A stretch of DNA of 64,000 bases, taken from Novosphingobium sediminis. GTDB taxonomy: Bacteria > Pseudomonadota > Alphaproteobacteria > Sphingomonadales > Sphingomonadaceae. Positions 53,361-61,879 of this stretch are shown piece by piece. Numbering within the stretch: position 1 is the first letter of the stretch; every line of letters starts with the position of its first letter. A program made the translations under genes and the position numbers. The stretch lies in the NCBI RefSeq assembly GCF_007991615.1, contig NZ_BJYR01000016.1:62001-126000 (forward strand), given 5' to 3'. The notes under the pieces are model-generated. The model was not told where the DNA came from, made no database searches, and saw only the letters and a program-made list of their open reading frames with translations.

Positions 53361-54353
53361 TCAGGCGAAGATACGGCGACGCATCGCGGCGGGGATCAGG
53401 GGGGCGACACAGGCCGCAAGCACGGTGGCAAGCCCGCGCTGGCGCTCGGCCATGAAGCTGCGCGCATCGAGCCGAAGCCCGCGCACGACGAAGTTCAGTG
53501 CCCGCAGCGGGCTGCCCCCCGAGCGCAGCAGTCGGCGCGCAAGGTAGCGGCAATAGAGCGCTTCGAGCGAGGCGCGGACCGCGCCATCATCGATGTAGCG
53601 ATCGACCAGAACGCGCCATCCCGCATGCATCTGCGCAAGATCCATGGAGAGGCCGTCCGGGCTGAAGCGGTAGCCGGTAAGTACGTCGTCGATGCCATCG
53701 ACCTTGGCGCCGCGCGAAACGAGCCGGGCGACGAACTCCTGGTCTTCGGCAAACTTGAGGTGCTGGTCGAACCCGCCCAGCATGACGAACCAGTCGCGGC
53801 GCACCACGAGATTGGAAGCGGTGCAGACCGGATTTTCACCCAGCACATCGGCAAGACGCGGCGTGTTCGGGCAAAGCGTCGAGACCGTCCGCGCGCCCTC
53901 AAGCGTATCGGCATCGCGCGCGATGAAGGCTATGCGGGCGTAGCTCGCAGCAAGCTCGGGCTGATCGCGGTGCAGGCCAATGTGTTGGGCAAGCTTTCCC
54001 GGGGCCCACAGGTCGTCGGCATCGAGGAACGCGACAAGCGGTGCTGCCGCCACTTCGACGCCAAGATTGCGCGCCGAGGAGACGCCGCCATTGAGCTGGG
54101 AGATCACCCGGAGCCGCGGTTCCTGCGCCGCAATGGCGAGCAGGATATCAAGGCTTGCGTCCGAAGAATCGTCGTCAACGGCGATGATCTCGAAGCTGGA
54201 AAACGTCTGGGCAAGGACCGAACCGATCGTCTCGGCAATCGTCAGGGCAGCGTTGTAGACAGGCACGACGACCGAAATCTCGGGGCGAATGTCAGCATAT
54301 GCGCCGGGCGCTGCGCCGGGTGCTGCGGGGTGCGGGCAGGGGGTTGCGATCAT
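53361..54353 (-). CDS. Glycosyltransferase family 2
   Basis: 330-residue GT-A enzyme, similar in design to its downstream neighbour: EISVVVPVYNAALTIAETIGS, FEIIAVDDDSSDASLDIL, NGGVSSARNLGVEVAAAP and FLDADDLW. The C-terminal region has GGFDQHLKFAEDQEFVARL, the ED-x-E/D type acceptor segment. The start at 54353 overlaps the flippase stop (ATGA); a longer frame lies inside the flippase gene and is rejected. The two GT2 genes may be ancient duplicates. Confidence 0.9.
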   Translation of the reverse strand: MIATPCPHPAAPGAAPGAYADIRPEISVVVPVYNAALTIAETIGSVLAQTFSSFEIIAVDDDSSDASLDILLAIAAQEPRLRVISQLNGGVSSARNLGVEVAAAPLVAFLDADDLWAPGKLAQHIGLHRDQPELAASYARIAFIARDADTLEGARTVSTLCPNTPRLADVLGENPVCTASNLVVRRDWFVMLGGFDQHLKFAEDQEFVARLVSRGAKVDGIDDVLTGYRFSPDGLSMDLAQMHAGWRVLVDRYIDDGAVRASLEALYCRYLARRLLRSGGSPLRALNFVVRGLRLDARSFMAERQRGLATVLAACVAPLIPAAMRRRIFA

Positions 54354-55684
54354 GAGCAGGGCTCCGAACGAAGGTTGAGAGAGCGCGGAATATCCAGCGC
54401 GGGAAGGAGAACGCGGGCGCCGTTCCAGAGCGCGCCGAGGGTCTGTCCCGCAATCAGGCCGATGACTGCGAACTTGAGCTCGCCAAAATGCGCGCCGAGC
54501 CACAGTCCGCCCAGCGCCAGCACGCAGGTGAGCGTGCTGCTTGCGGCATCGGTGCCGACCTTGCCTTCGGCGCGCAGCCAGCAGCCGGTGATCTGGGCCA
54601 CCAGCAGCGGCACGCCAGCAAGGCAGAGGATGGCGATGAGCGGCGCGGCAAAGGCCCAGTGCGCGCCGAACACGAGCGGCACATAAAACGGAGCGGCCAG
54701 CGCCTGCAGTGCGACTATGGGCACAAACACTGCAGCACCGCCGAGCGCGATACGGCGCAGCATCCCGATGCGGGCAGGACCGGCCTTGGCCCCACAGAGC
54801 ATCGGGAACGCAACGCTTCCGAAGGCGGTGACCAGCGAGCTGACGATCCCGACGCCCGCGTTGAATGCGAAGTAGTAGGTTCCCAGCGCCGAAGTGCCCA
54901 GCACAGCGGCGATGATCAGATTGTCACCTTGCGTGCGCAGGGCGGCCATACCGTCGGCCAGCATGATCGGTCCGGCATAGCGCAGCATCCGCGCAGCCGG
55001 GATCAGTCCGGCAGCGCGATCCGGCTGCCAGGGCGCAGCACGGCGCGCAAGGATCAGCCAGAGCGGCGCCGTCAGCAGCTTGGGGAGCACGATCGACCAG
55101 GGGCTCGGCCAGATCAGCAGGAGCGCCGCGGTGAGGATCTGGTCGGCGATGGCCTGGCTCGCCCCGATCCGTGCGAGCCGCGATACCAGCCCTGCGCGCA
55201 TCGCGAGGTAGAACTGCACATGGCCGCCCGCCATGAAAGGATAGACCAGTGTCAGCGCCGAGAGCATTGCGCCTGCGGTCGTGCGGTGGAACACGATCGC
55301 CAGAAGCGCCGCAACGAGCAGTTGCACGATCATCAACGCACCGGTCCAGCCCGCGTAAAAGCGTTGGACCGAGTTGCAGGTTGCCGCGAGGTCGCAGGCC
55401 TCGGCCTGCACGATCTGCTGGCCGGTGCCGATCCGCTCAAGCACCCGCACCAGTTCGAATACGGTCAGCGCCAGCGCGGCCTCGCCGACAATCGCCGGGG
55501 CAAGGCTGCGCGCAATGACCACGGTCGTCAGGAGGCGTACCAGGCGCGTGGCCACTTCCGCGCTGCCATAGCTGCCCAAACCCCGCGCAAGCTGCGCAAA
55601 GTGCGGACCGATACGGTGTTCGGCTTTCTGGATGAGGCGCAATGGCACGAAATGAGCTCCGGATTGGCGTTTCCGAAGCAGCAT
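54350..55684 (-). CDS. Oligosaccharide flippase, Wzx-like
   Basis: 444-residue polytopic membrane protein of the MOP/PST flippase superfamily with about 12 TM segments. Segments ARGLGSYGSAEVATRLVRLL and VIARSLAPAIVGEAALALTV match Wzx-like N-termini; TQGDNLIIAAVLGTSALGTYYFAF matches the mid-protein PST pattern. Moves undecaprenyl-linked repeat units to the periplasm. ATG at 55684; upstream is a 259-bp divergent gap shared with the ATP-grasp gene. Confidence 0.87.
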   Translation of the reverse strand: MLLRKRQSGAHFVPLRLIQKAEHRIGPHFAQLARGLGSYGSAEVATRLVRLLTTVVIARSLAPAIVGEAALALTVFELVRVLERIGTGQQIVQAEACDLAATCNSVQRFYAGWTGALMIVQLLVAALLAIVFHRTTAGAMLSALTLVYPFMAGGHVQFYLAMRAGLVSRLARIGASQAIADQILTAALLLIWPSPWSIVLPKLLTAPLWLILARRAAPWQPDRAAGLIPAARMLRYAGPIMLADGMAALRTQGDNLIIAAVLGTSALGTYYFAFNAGVGIVSSLVTAFGSVAFPMLCGAKAGPARIGMLRRIALGGAAVFVPIVALQALAAPFYVPLVFGAHWAFAAPLIAILCLAGVPLLVAQITGCWLRAEGKVGTDAASSTLTCVLALGGLWLGAHFGELKFAVIGLIAGQTLGALWNGARVLLPALDIPRSLNLRSEPCS

Positions 55685-55943
55685 CAAAAAGCGTGCCAGT
55701 TACGGGAAATCCCCTATCCTGCGGTCACTGATGGCAATGCCGGTTCCATCTTGCGCAGAATGCAATCGATATTGCCGGGTTGGTCCGCAAAATGCGCAGG
55801 CGGCTCGCATCACTTTCGCAATATGCAATGCTGCTGCGTTGCCGGATTTCCTATTAAATTGGATTCATTTGATAATTTTAACTGGCACAGCACCTGCTTT
55901 GACGAGGCGCTTCATCACACGTTCTCTTCTTAAAGGTCCCCGC
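55685..55943. promoter_or_regulatory. Divergent intergenic region of the exopolysaccharide locus
   Basis: 259 bp between the flippase and ATP-grasp genes, more AT-rich than its surroundings near 55845-55905. It contains GCAA-rich repeats such as TTGCGCAGAATGCAA (55751-55765) and TTTCGCAATATGCAA (55814-55828), loosely resembling the TTGCAT-N-ATGCAA palindromes at 61902-61934. It probably holds two divergent promoters; no firm -35/-10 assignment is made. Confidence 0.4.
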
Positions 55944-57125
55944 ATGGACATTCTGATTTTCTCGATTGAAGATGGGCGCTTCGGTCCGGCTCGCTTCCCG
56001 CAAATGTTGTATCAGGCAGGCCTGTCGGTCGCCGCGCTGTGCCCCAGCGACAATATCCTTGCGCAAAGCACGTACTTGCGCGCGCTGCATGCGTTGCCAC
56101 CTTCGCGCAGCATCCGCTCGATCGCTGGGGCGCTTGCCAAGGTGATCGAGCATTCGCCGCCCAAACTGATCATTCCGGCCGACGAACAGGCTGTCATTGT
56201 GCTGCAGGCGCTGGCAGCAGGGCGCTGCAAATCGCTGATCCCGCCTTATGCCAGGGCGATCATCGCCGCATCGCTTGGCAGCCCTGCCGGGTTTGACGCG
56301 AGCCTGTTCAAGTCCGACACGATGGCGCTCGCCCGCAGCCTCGGAATTGCGGTGCCGGAGAGCCGGACCGTCGATACGCTCGAGGATGCCACGCACGCGG
56401 CGAGCGAACTGGGTTATCCCGTCTTTCTCAAGCAGTCTTTCAGCTGGGCCGGCCTTGGCGTGAATGCCTGCGCCGACGAAGCAGTTCTAAGCAAGGCGTT
56501 CAGGGAGGCCCGTCCGGCCATGGCGCGGCTCAAGGCACTGGCCCGAAAGCTCATCGGGCGAGACTGGTATCCCGTCGGCAAACCGATGGATGTGCAAAGT
56601 GCCATCTCCGGGCAATGCGCGATGTATTGCGGCCTCGCCTGGCGCGGCCAGCTTGTCGGCGGCTTTTCCGGGATAAGGGTCGAGCAACTGTGCACCAATG
56701 GGCCTAGCACGGTCGTGAAGCTGTGTGCACATGCAGGGATGGAGAATGTGGCAAGGAAGATGGTGGAGGCGATGGGCCTTTCCGGCTTCTTCTCGTTTGA
56801 CTTCATGATCCCGGCGGACACCGGTGAGGCGCTCCTCCTTGAATGCAATCCGCGGCCGGTGCCGGTGCATCATCTCGGGCAGCATGTCGGAGTGGATCTT
56901 GCGGCTGCGTTGGCGCCGCTCCTTTCGGGAGAGGCGCCTGATCGTGAAATGCTCTCGGCAACCGGGGAACTCGACGTGGTGCTGTTTCCCTATGCGCTCA
57001 ACGTGCAGCCGCAGGACAAGGGCCCTATGCTGGATGTTCCGCAAAGTGAGCCCGGACTGATCCGGCACGTGCAGGCCCGGCAACAAGCGCCGGCCATGGC
57101 AAGGAGCGAGTCCAGAGCCGCCTAA
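55944..57125 (+). CDS. ATP-grasp domain protein in the exopolysaccharide locus
   Basis: 393-residue ATP-grasp protein. The N-terminal pre-ATP-grasp region includes LIIPADEQAVIVLQAL; the ATP-grasp core has ELGYPVFLKQSFSWAGLGV (ATP-binding Lys) and FFSFDFMIP followed by ALLLECNPRPVPVHHL with the metal-binding E-x-N. Such proteins ligate a carboxylate to an amine or thiol, so it could decorate a sugar with an amino acid. The start ATG follows AAGG. It is divergent from the flippase. The exact reaction is unknown. Confidence 0.83.
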   Translation: MDILIFSIEDGRFGPARFPQMLYQAGLSVAALCPSDNILAQSTYLRALHALPPSRSIRSIAGALAKVIEHSPPKLIIPADEQAVIVLQALAAGRCKSLIPPYARAIIAASLGSPAGFDASLFKSDTMALARSLGIAVPESRTVDTLEDATHAASELGYPVFLKQSFSWAGLGVNACADEAVLSKAFREARPAMARLKALARKLIGRDWYPVGKPMDVQSAISGQCAMYCGLAWRGQLVGGFSGIRVEQLCTNGPSTVVKLCAHAGMENVARKMVEAMGLSGFFSFDFMIPADTGEALLLECNPRPVPVHHLGQHVGVDLAAALAPLLSGEAPDREMLSATGELDVVLFPYALNVQPQDKGPMLDVPQSEPGLIRHVQARQQAPAMARSESRAA

Positions 57126-57193
57126 GGAAACCGTCACCGTAATTTGCCAATACGGTTCTAAATTCTATTATCGCGCCGTGTTTTGCATGGTGA

Positions 57194-57229
57194 GCGCGTC
57201 GGGCCAGTTCCGTGGCCCGGCGCGCTTTT
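57194..57229 (+). terminator. Intrinsic terminator after the ATP-grasp gene
   Basis: A 13-bp stem (57194-57206 with 57213-57225; GCGCG and GGGCC blocks, one G-U pair), 6-base loop and TTTT at 57226-57229. This is the clearest rho-independent terminator in the window and separates the ATP-grasp transcript from the fusion glycosyltransferase. Confidence 0.8.
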
Positions 57230-57420
57230 CGTCGTTCGCACGTCGGACGCGGGGTCTAAGTAACATATTGGTAAGATTGTCTTTTTGCAAAGATCGCTGC
57301 ACAACGCAAAAAGATCGCCTTTGCAGGGCGCTAAGAAGGTCATGCTGCAATCGATGGCATGTCACTCAAGCTTCTGAATTCATTGAAATATCCGAAATGG
57401 CACATTTTCTGCGTTGGGAA

Positions 57421-57436
57421 CTGCATCACAATGCAG
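57421..57436 (+). promoter_or_regulatory. Palindrome overlapping the ribosome-binding site of the fusion gene
   Basis: CTGCAT-CACA-ATGCAG: the right arm includes the first two bases of the AGGA ribosome-binding site (57435-57438) for the ATG at 57447. Folding would partly hide the site, and the DNA palindrome could also bind a protein. It shares TGCAT/ATGCA half-sites with 61902-61934 but with a wider spacer. Confidence 0.4.
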
Positions 57437-57446
57437 GATTTTCCCG

Positions 57447-58895
57447 ATGCTCAAACGATTTGATTCCGAGGCCCAGTTCGAACTGGCTGAAGCCCGCTCC
57501 TACCCCGGCGCACGCTTCACCCCGCTGCGCGATACGCTCCGCCAGACTCCGCGCGCGCGGCTGTTCGATCTCGATCTCATGGTCTCGAGCCGCACCCACG
57601 TTGCCGAAGAGCTGGCCGCCATGGCCAAGTCCGGCGAGTGCGCCACCGTCCAGTTCATCAACGCGCACTGCATCAATCTCGCCCAGACGAACAGGTCATA
57701 CCGCGAGGTGCTGAACCGCGCCGATTTTCTGTTGCCCGATGGCAGTGGCATGGCCATCGCCGCGCGCCTTGCCGGCAAGGAGCTTGGTGACAACCTCAAC
57801 GGCACCGATCTTTTTCCCGAACTTTGCCGCAGCGCGGCGCAGCGCGGCCAAGCGATCTTTCTGCTTGGCGGCAAGCCGGGCATCGCCGAAGCGGCCGGGC
57901 AGGCCATGCGGGAGCGCTATCCGACGCTTACCGTCGCGGGGACCCGCCACGGCTACTGGAGCGCCAGTGAAGAAGATGACGTGGTCGCTGAGATCAATGC
58001 CTCCGGCGCGGCTATCGTGCTGGTCGGGCTGGGCGTGCCGACTCAGGAAATCTGGATCGACCGCATCCGCGACCGCCTGATGGCCCGCGTGGTGATGGGG
58101 GTCGGCGGGCTGTTCGACTATTACTCAGGGCGGATTCCCCGCGCGCCGATTGCAATGCGCAAGATCGGCTGCGAATGGGTCTGGCGTCTGGCTCAGGAGC
58201 CGCGCCGCCTTTTCGTCCGCTATCTGCTCGGCAATCCGCGCTTTCTCGCCGCTGCGGCGGTGCATGCCTGGCAGGCGCGTGGCCTGTCGGGTGAAGTGTC
58301 ACTTGCTGTCAAGCACACCGTTGACCGCATCACCGCAGCTTTGGCGCTGCTTGTGCTGGCACCGCTGTTCCTGCTGGTGGCAGCGGCGATCCGTCTCGAG
58401 GATGGCGGGCCGGTGTTTTTTCGCCAGACCCGGATAGGCGCTAATGGACGGCCCTTCCAGATGTGGAAGTTTCGCTCGATGGTGATCGATGCCGAGAGCG
58501 GGCTGGCCGCGATCCGTGCCCGATCTGAGCGCGACAGTATCTGCTTCAAGATGAAGCATGACCCTCGCGTCACGCGCGTTGGTGCACTCCTGCGGCGCCT
58601 TTCGCTCGATGAATTGCCGCAGCTGATCAATATTCTGGCCGGCGACATGTCGGTCGTAGGGCCCCGCCCGGCATTGCCGCGCGAAGTGATCGATTATCAG
58701 CCCGGTGCCCGTGCGCGGTTGCTCGGCAAGCCCGGTCTCACCTGCACCTGGCAGGTCAGCGGGCGGGCCGACGTTTCCTTCGAGCAGCAGGTCGAACTGG
58801 ACGTTTCCTACTTGCGCACGCGCTCGCTGCTGGCGGATCTGGCGCTGATCCTGCGCACTGTGCCTGCGGTGATCACCGCACGCGGCGCTTATTGA
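57447..58895 (+). CDS. WecG/TagA/CpsF glycosyltransferase fused to a polyprenyl-phosphate sugar transferase
   Basis: 482-residue two-domain protein. Residues about 35-240 form a GT26 WecG/TagA-like domain (VQFINAHCINLAQ, LLPDGSGMAIAARLAG, LNGTDLFPELC, VLVGLGVPTQEIWI, VGGLFDYYSGRIPRAP). Residues about 290-482 form a bacterial sugar transferase: a TM segment, then FFRQTRIGANGRPFQMWKFRSM, DELPQLINILAGDMSVVGPRP and LLGKPGLTCTWQVSGR. The second domain would prime synthesis by loading the first sugar phosphate on undecaprenyl phosphate and the first would add the next sugar, so one chain may do both steps. The ATG follows AGGA. Confidence 0.88.
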   Translation: MLKRFDSEAQFELAEARSYPGARFTPLRDTLRQTPRARLFDLDLMVSSRTHVAEELAAMAKSGECATVQFINAHCINLAQTNRSYREVLNRADFLLPDGSGMAIAARLAGKELGDNLNGTDLFPELCRSAAQRGQAIFLLGGKPGIAEAAGQAMRERYPTLTVAGTRHGYWSASEEDDVVAEINASGAAIVLVGLGVPTQEIWIDRIRDRLMARVVMGVGGLFDYYSGRIPRAPIAMRKIGCEWVWRLAQEPRRLFVRYLLGNPRFLAAAAVHAWQARGLSGEVSLAVKHTVDRITAALALLVLAPLFLLVAAAIRLEDGGPVFFRQTRIGANGRPFQMWKFRSMVIDAESGLAAIRARSERDSICFKMKHDPRVTRVGALLRRLSLDELPQLINILAGDMSVVGPRPALPREVIDYQPGARARLLGKPGLTCTWQVSGRADVSFEQQVELDVSYLRTRSLLADLALILRTVPAVITARGAY

Positions 58896-59215
58896 GGAAT
58901 GAGCGGAGCGGCAATCGCCAGTACGGCGGTGATTGTCGCTTCGATGCAATCTTGAAAACGGGCGCGCGCTTCGGGGGGCCGCAAGTCGCCGCCCGCATGC
59001 TGCATGACCGAGTCTGCGCCGAAGTTGGCGCACAGCCCCTTGAGCGAATGACGCGCGCGGCGGACCGCTTCAGGATCCTCCGCCACCACCGCTTCCAGCA
59101 GCCGCAAGCTCCATTCGCGAAGGTCTGACGCGGTCGCCTCGCACAGCGGCGCGACGACTTCCGGGGGCAGCGCCTCGAACTGGCTGAGGGTCAGTTCGCG
59201 ATCAATCAGGTCCAT
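58889..59215 (-). CDS. Hpt (histidine phosphotransfer) domain protein
   Basis: 108-residue single-domain phosphotransfer protein. The phosphoacceptor is His56 in RRARHSLKGLCANFGA, matching the HxLKGxxxxxG Hpt motif, within a predicted four-helix bundle. It sits just downstream of the hybrid kinase on the same strand and would relay phosphate from the kinase receiver to an unlinked regulator. Its 3' end overlaps the convergent fusion gene by seven bases. Confidence 0.88.
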   Translation of the reverse strand: MDLIDRELTLSQFEALPPEVVAPLCEATASDLREWSLRLLEAVVAEDPEAVRRARHSLKGLCANFGADSVMQHAGGDLRPPEARARFQDCIEATITAVLAIAAPLIPQ

Positions 59216-59274
59216 GCACGCCTTGCCTCATGTGAATGCGGGTGAAGTGTTCGCCGTGCCAGACCGGCCAGCGC

Positions 59275-61197
59275 CTAATGCGCGATACCGTTTGCGGCGG
59301 GAATGGCCAGCGCCCGGCTCATCGCCCGATAGAGATCATCGATCACGATCGGCTTGGCCACGCTGTCGTTCGCCCCGGCCGCCATCATCGGTTCCAGCTC
59401 CTCGGGCCGCGTGAACGCGGTGAGCGCGACGATCGGAAGATCGGCCATCGCGCCCGGCAGTGCCCTGATCCGGCGAGTAGCCTCGGGCCCGTCCATGACC
59501 GGCATGGCCATGTCCATCAGCACCAGATCGAAGGGCTCACCCGAAACCACGGCATCGAGCGCCTGCTGCCCGTCTGCCACGACGCGGACCTCGCAGCCCA
59601 GCTTGCGCAGGCATCCTTCGACGACGATCCGGTTCGTTGCCAGATCTTCGGCAACCAAAACGCGCGGTGCCCGGCCGCCTGATCCTGCGAAGGACCGGAC
59701 GGCCGGGTTTGCGACCCGTTTGGGCACGGGGATGCGGGTGACGGGAATTTCGAACCAGAAGCAGCTGCCGTGCGCGGCATCGTCCACGCCGATGCGGCCG
59801 CCCATCACTTCGATGATGCGCTGGCAGATCGCGAGGCCAAGACCGGCACCGCCCGGTTCGCTGCCCAACAAATTCAGCTGGTTGAACTCGATGAACAGTT
59901 CGGCGCGGCGGTGGGCAGGAATGCCGATGCCGGTATCGATGACTTCGGTCCGCAGCCAGCCGTTTGGCAGCACGCGGGTTTTCACCATCACGCCGCCTTC
60001 GCTGGTATACTTGATCGCATTGCTCAGCATGTTGTCGATCAACTGGCGCAGCCGTACGCTGTCCGCCTCGACCCATGTCGGTGTATCGGCGGCGAGCACG
60101 ATATCGAGCGAGAGGCTTTTCTCGTGTGCGAGGTGGCGCCAGAAATCGGTGCCGTCGGTCAGGACCTCGACCAGATTGGTCGGCCCGGGGTTGAGGGCCA
60201 GCTTGCCAGCCTCGGCACGGGCAAGATCGATGATATCGTTGAGCAGGACTCGCAGTTGATCCCCGCTTGAGCGCACCAGCGCCAGCGTCCGCCGCTGCTC
60301 TGCCGTCAGGGTGCTTTCGTCGAACAGATCGAGCATCCCGATCACGCCGTTGAGCGGCGTGCGGATATCGTGGCTCATCATCGCGAGGAACCGCGATTTC
60401 GCATCATTGGCGAGGTCCGCCTGCTCGCGCGCGACAAGCAGAGCCTCGTTGAGCCGCTCGAGGTCTTCAAGCCGCTGCAGTTCCCGCGTGCGCAGTGCAG
60501 CGGCCTCGTTGTCAGCGCGTACCTGCCGGGTAATGTCTTGCACGGTGACGAAGATCATCGCCGGCTTGCACTGGCTGTCGACCTGGAACTGCGCCATCAC
60601 GCACAGCGAACGCACGCCTTCGCCTTCGTTGATGCCATCGCCGCCGGGGCAACGGACTTCGATGCGATACTCGCGCATGGCTTCTTCGCAGGGGCCCGGC
60701 GATCCCTGGCAGGGCTGCCCGTCGTATCGGGTGCAGTGCTCACGATCCAGCCGCGCAAGCAGTTCGCCGTGCATCCAATCCAGCATGCGCCGACGATCCT
60801 CGTGTAGGAGGCGCCGTACCAGCGTACGATAGGTCTTTACCGAGGACCCCGGCTCGAGCCCGATCATGACCTGAACTTGCGGCGAGAGTTCCAGTTGCTG
60901 GCGCTTGATATCCCACAGCATCGTCCCGAAGCCTGCCACGCGCTGCGCATCCAGCAACTGGCGGGTGCGGCGCTCGAGGCTTGTGCTCAGGCTGTCTTGC
61001 CGTGCGGTCAGTTCGTTGTTGGCCGCCGCCAGGACGCGGCTCTTCTGTTCGAGCAGGTGTTCCGCCGCAGCCCGCGCCGCTTCCGCGCGCGCCAGTCGCC
61101 GCTCAAGCAGGGCGATCTGCGCTTCGGGGCTGACCGGCTCGATCGCGGCCGCAATGTCTTGCGGCACAGCGAAACGGGAGAGGGGGGATCCTGGCAT
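59275..61197 (-). CDS. Hybrid sensor histidine kinase with receiver domain
   Basis: 640-residue cytoplasmic kinase with no TM segment. A coiled coil lies at about 25-88 and a PAS-like region at about 85-225 containing several Cys (C155, C163, C170, C183). The HisKA domain has His276 in MMSHDIRTPLNG. The HATPase domain shows N-box LIDNMLSNAIKYTSEGG, DTGIGIP and GAGLGLAI; the C-terminal receiver has phosphoacceptor Asp562 in VLMDMAMP. Start ATG at 61197 with AAGGG eight bases upstream, 10 bp after the H-NOX stop. Likely the kinase controlled by the adjacent H-NOX protein. Confidence 0.92.
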   Translation of the reverse strand: MPGSPLSRFAVPQDIAAAIEPVSPEAQIALLERRLARAEAARAAAEHLLEQKSRVLAAANNELTARQDSLSTSLERRTRQLLDAQRVAGFGTMLWDIKRQQLELSPQVQVMIGLEPGSSVKTYRTLVRRLLHEDRRRMLDWMHGELLARLDREHCTRYDGQPCQGSPGPCEEAMREYRIEVRCPGGDGINEGEGVRSLCVMAQFQVDSQCKPAMIFVTVQDITRQVRADNEAAALRTRELQRLEDLERLNEALLVAREQADLANDAKSRFLAMMSHDIRTPLNGVIGMLDLFDESTLTAEQRRTLALVRSSGDQLRVLLNDIIDLARAEAGKLALNPGPTNLVEVLTDGTDFWRHLAHEKSLSLDIVLAADTPTWVEADSVRLRQLIDNMLSNAIKYTSEGGVMVKTRVLPNGWLRTEVIDTGIGIPAHRRAELFIEFNQLNLLGSEPGGAGLGLAICQRIIEVMGGRIGVDDAAHGSCFWFEIPVTRIPVPKRVANPAVRSFAGSGGRAPRVLVAEDLATNRIVVEGCLRKLGCEVRVVADGQQALDAVVSGEPFDLVLMDMAMPVMDGPEATRRIRALPGAMADLPIVALTAFTRPEELEPMMAAGANDSVAKPIVIDDLYRAMSRALAIPAANGIAH

Positions 61198-61207
61198 CGC
61201 TGAACCC

Positions 61208-61762
61208 TTACCCTGATGACTGGGGCGCGGGCTTGCGCACAAGGAACCGTGCCGCATGCGGTCCGGGCGAACCCTGATCACGCACGACTTCGAGATCATC
61301 GCCGAAATAGTCGATATAGCCGCGGACGAGGCCATGGGCGACATCGGCCAGCGGTCGGTGCGAGCCGTAGCTGACGGTCAATTCCTCGCCATCGATGACC
61401 ACCACGATGCTGGGGGTGCGCGCATCGGGGTAGAGCTTGGTAACTTCGCGGTGATGCTGTCCGTCGACATCGCGCAGGAACGTGACCGCGTCGGTATATC
61501 CCTCGAACATCTCCGGATAGATTTCCATGAACCGGCTCGCCAGCCAGAAGCCATAGCTGTCGGCAAGGACGGCAACCGGCTTGCTCGATATCTCGGACAG
61601 CGCGCCAAGCATCGCCAGCGCGTCGGTATGGGGATAGTTCCCGACAGTCGTATACACGCCGTCGCCGGGAAGGTTTGAGCGCACGATGACCGCATCCGCG
61701 ATGGCGGGCGAGAACGCCTGCTCGATCCATCGAACCATTTCGGCAATGATGACACCCTTCAT
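61208..61762 (-). CDS. H-NOX (heme-nitric oxide binding) sensor
   Basis: 184-residue heme sensor of the HNOB family. It starts MKGVIIAEMVRWIEQAF and contains SNLPGDGVYTTVGNYPHTDA. The proximal heme ligand is His104 (HREVTKLYPDA) and the heme-propionate motif YxSxR is Y132-G-S-H-R136. The position matching the distal O2-stabilising Tyr140 of Thermoanaerobacter H-NOX is Val141, so it should bind NO selectively. The ATG at 61762 has GGGGA seven bases upstream; the frame extends six codons further. Directly upstream of the hybrid kinase and Hpt genes, typical of NO-responsive phosphorelays. Confidence 0.93.
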   Translation of the reverse strand: MKGVIIAEMVRWIEQAFSPAIADAVIVRSNLPGDGVYTTVGNYPHTDALAMLGALSEISSKPVAVLADSYGFWLASRFMEIYPEMFEGYTDAVTFLRDVDGQHHREVTKLYPDARTPSIVVVIDGEELTVSYGSHRPLADVAHGLVRGYIDYFGDDLEVVRDQGSPGPHAARFLVRKPAPQSSG

Positions 61763-61879
61763 TCCGAATCCCCGGTCCATGCGATCAAGCGGCGCATTCC
61801 AAACTGGTTAAGCAAATCACATGCCATCTGGCGGTTTGGGCTATTCCAGCGGCTGCGGGCCATTTTTTGGCCGCTCTCT

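Larger units (their letters stand above)
57126..57446. other. 321-bp gene-free region before the fusion glycosyltransferase
   Basis: No supported coding sequence; the short frames here lack codon bias and binding sites. It holds a strong terminator (57194-57229), a direct repeat GCAAAGATCGC (57287-57297) / GCAAAAAGATCGC (57306-57318) and a palindrome at 57421-57436 next to the downstream start. Likely promoter and leader for the fusion gene. Confidence 0.6.

Noticed and set aside
54488-55933. 481-residue plus-strand frame across the flippase gene
   Set aside because: Antisense to a protein with regular TM segments; the translation is Arg/Gln/His-rich with no hydrophobic pattern.
61762-61780. 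Upstream ATG of the H-NOX gene
   Set aside because: Family members start at MKG, and the GGGGA site is positioned for the ATG at 61762.
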